6,717 nt of DNA from positions 1 to 6,717 of the forward strand of contig JBBPZV010000042.1 in NCBI GenBank assembly GCA_038198775.1, written 5' to 3'. Every line of letters starts with the position of its first letter. Position 1 is the first letter of the stretch. This stretch comes from JACCYJ01 sp038198775. Its GTDB lineage: Bacteria > Actinomycetota > Actinomycetes > Propionibacteriales > Nocardioidaceae. The notes under the pieces are model-generated. The model made no database searches. It was not told the origin of the DNA and saw only the letters and a list, made by a program, of their open reading frames with translations. This document shows positions 5,740 to 6,717 of this stretch, piece after piece. The translations under genes were made by a program, and so were the position numbers.

Positions 5740-5847
5740 CCCGCTGCGCCGTGCCGTCTCGATCAGCAACGTCGCCCCGGCATGCGATACCAGCGACTCG
5801 CCGCCGGCGATCACGGACAACCAGGGACGCAAGTCCTTATGCTTCAC
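5740..5847 (-). pseudogene. N-terminal fragment of an IS1380-family transposase
   Basis: From GTG 5847 the minus strand encodes LRPWLSVIAGG and SLVSHAGATLLIETARRSG, the N-terminal pattern of actinobacterial IS1380-family transposases. These usually continue with a Leu-Asp after the RSG and run to about 450 residues. Here similarity ends near 5740 and a dozen unassigned codons lead into the Tn3 fragment in the same frame. A TTG at 5865 would extend the start by six codons, and a GAGAGG lies 10 bases before GTG 5847. The fused frame runs from 5865 to 5203 (220 codons) but is a chimera of dead pieces. The family call is from recalled sequence patterns. Confidence 0.68.
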
Positions 5848-5865
5848 CCGCGGAGCGCCTCTCAA

Positions 5866-6065
5866 CTCGGTGGTTCATGGCGTCGACAACCACGATCCAA
5901 CCGTGCTGAGCAGACACTTCCGCGCATCCGAGATACGGCGTATCGCCACACGATCATCTCTGGTGAAAGCCCGAGGCTAAGTTTAGCCACGCTCGGCAGG
6001 CCACCTGGAGCAGCCCGGGGCACACCCGGACCCTGGACCGTCAGCCCCTCTCAAGCTGGACAGGT
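5866..6065. other. Non-coding gap between the IS1380 remnant and the secreted-protein gene
   Basis: I see no gene in this 200-base stretch. The part next to the remnant is probably the untranslated leader of the old IS1380 element, since insertion sequences usually keep a short leader before the transposase. The GGCTAA/TTAGCC inverted repeat is listed separately. Confidence 0.4.
5970..5996 (-). terminator. Stem-loop downstream of the secreted-protein gene; possible terminator or IS end
   Basis: GGCTAA (5975-5980) and TTAGCC (5983-5988) form a perfect inverted repeat with a 2-base centre. Flanking CCGAG and CTCGG can extend the stem with a small bulge. On the minus strand it is followed by GCTTTC, a weak T-run. 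It could end transcription of the secreted-protein operon, or mark the end of the IS1380 remnant. Confidence 0.3.
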
Positions 6066-6473
6066 TCAGCAGAGACGGACGCGATCGGACTGGACCTTGG
6101 TGGACGTACCTAGCACACGGACTTCGGTGTAGTAGTTGCCGTTACCCCTGCAGTTACCTACGGCGGTCACGGTCCCGGTGACGAACCCCCTGAAGGTCCG
6201 CTCGGCGGCCTGGATGTCGAAACCGGGGACGTCCTTGTTCACGACGACCTGCAGCGTCACGCTGCTTGTGCCGCAGCCGGTGCGGCCGCCGCTGCCGGAG
6301 ACCCCGCCTCCGGGCGGCGTGGTTGGAGGTTTGGCGAAGTAGACGCACGCCTGGGGACTCACCGGGGGCTGTGCCGACGCCGCCGCAGCCGAAGGCACGA
6401 GCAGAGCCAAGGCGGCCGCGCTCGTGGCCACCACGCCAGAGACAATCTTCGTAGTGCGCCGCATCAATCGCAT
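6066..6473 (-). CDS. Small secreted protein with four cysteines, function unknown
   Basis: The protein has 135 residues. Residues 1-34 form a classical Sec signal peptide: a basic start (MRLMRRTTK), a hydrophobic core (ALALLV) and an alanine-rich cleavage region ending near ASA-Q35. The mature part has a Pro/Gly-rich linker (49-66) and then a segment with alternating hydrophobic residues (SVTLQVVVN, FVTGTVTAVG, YTEVRVLG) that suggests a small beta-sandwich. Cysteines are at 43, 67, 108 and 135, the last being the C-terminal residue, so two disulfides are possible. The start is fixed by AAGGAGG, 7 bases before ATG 6473. It lies 39 bases after another gene for a small secreted protein, and the two are probably co-transcribed. 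I do not recognise the family. Confidence 0.85.
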   Translation of the reverse strand: MRLMRRTTKIVSGVVATSAAALALLVPSAAAASAQPPVSPQACVYFAKPPTTPPGGGVSGSGGRTGCGTSSVTLQVVVNKDVPGFDIQAAERTFRGFVTGTVTAVGNCRGNGNYYTEVRVLGTSTKVQSDRVRLC

Positions 6474-6480
6474 GTGCGTT

Positions 6481-6487
6481 CCTCCTT
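6481..6487 (-). promoter_or_regulatory. Strong ribosome binding site of the secreted protein
   Basis: AAGGAGG on the minus strand lies 7 bases before ATG 6473 and selects this ATG over the in-frame ATG at 6464. Confidence 0.85.
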
Positions 6488-6512
6488 ATAGTATGAACAA
6501 CAGGGCTTGGTG

Positions 6513-6717
6513 TCAGCCGGTGGTAGCAATCGAGCTGGCCAGGGGCCTGGCCCCGACGGGAAGACCACGTCCGGGAGCGTAGACGTCGGAGAAGCTGTAC
6601 GACCCTCCGTGGCTCGTGCATGTGATCGTGCCAACGGTGTTGCCGATGTGCTTACTACAGCTGACCGTGGACGCGCTAGCCACCCCCGGCAGAACAAGCC
6701 CCAGGCCAGCCGTAGCC
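6513..6717 (-). CDS. Small secreted protein, C-terminal part (start outside window)
   Basis: An open minus-strand frame enters at the window edge and ends at TGA 6515-6513, giving 67 residues. It begins with the end of a hydrophobic signal segment (GLGLVLPGVASA), with likely cleavage before STVSC. The mature part has a Cys pair (STVSCSKHIGN and TITCTSHGG), then SYSFSDVYAPG and a Pro/Ala-rich tail. The short mature domain and two cysteines suggest a small disulfide-bonded exported protein. It sits 39 bases upstream of the second secreted-protein gene on the same strand. The signal-like start, cysteines and GC-rich third positions support coding, but I do not know the family. Confidence 0.65.
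   Translation of the reverse strand, partial: ATAGLGLVLPGVASASTVSCSKHIGNTVGTITCTSHGGSYSFSDVYAPGRGLPVGARPLASSIATTG

Overview
The window is very GC-rich, and its coding regions carry G or C at almost every third codon position. That points to a high-GC actinomycete. The IS1380-type and Tn3-type transposase remnants and the small Sec-exported proteins fit a Pseudonocardiales or Streptomyces-like host, but the exact lineage is inference.

Left half (1-3468, minus strand): a two-gene, translationally coupled operon that looks like a prokaryotic NLR-type (STAND) immune system. The first gene (3468-2974) encodes a 164-residue stand-alone TIR protein that keeps the putative catalytic glutamate. Its TGA stop overlaps the GTG start of the second gene (2977 to beyond base 1). 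The second gene encodes at least 992 residues: a helical N-terminus, a second degenerate TIR-like domain, a NACHT NTPase with intact Walker A and B motifs, a pentapeptide-repeat block, and a C-terminal WD40 array that runs off the window. The natural reading is that WD40/pentapeptide modules sense a trigger, NACHT oligomerises, and the TIR protein acts as effector (NAD+ cleavage or signalling), perhaps recruited through TIR-TIR contact. This role is inferred from the families.

Middle (3469-5170): about 1.7 kb with no convincing gene. It holds short structured elements: inverted repeats, a 23-bp degenerate repeat, a three-copy 24-bp minisatellite, a strong GC hairpin, and an AT-rich patch with six ACGT cores.

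Right-middle (5170-5990): mobile-element debris. A plus-strand Tn3-family transposase N-terminus (5359-5421) meets a minus-strand piece of a Tn3 DDE domain (5700-5422). The latter is fused in frame to the N-terminus of an IS1380-family transposase (from 5847). Left of this lies an array of four GAAGTGC(C/T)G boxes in two inverted pairs, possibly a recombination or regulatory site of the lost transposon.

Right end (6066-6717, minus strand): two adjacent genes for small secreted cysteine-containing proteins. The upstream one is cut by the window edge; the downstream one is complete, with a strong ribosome binding site.
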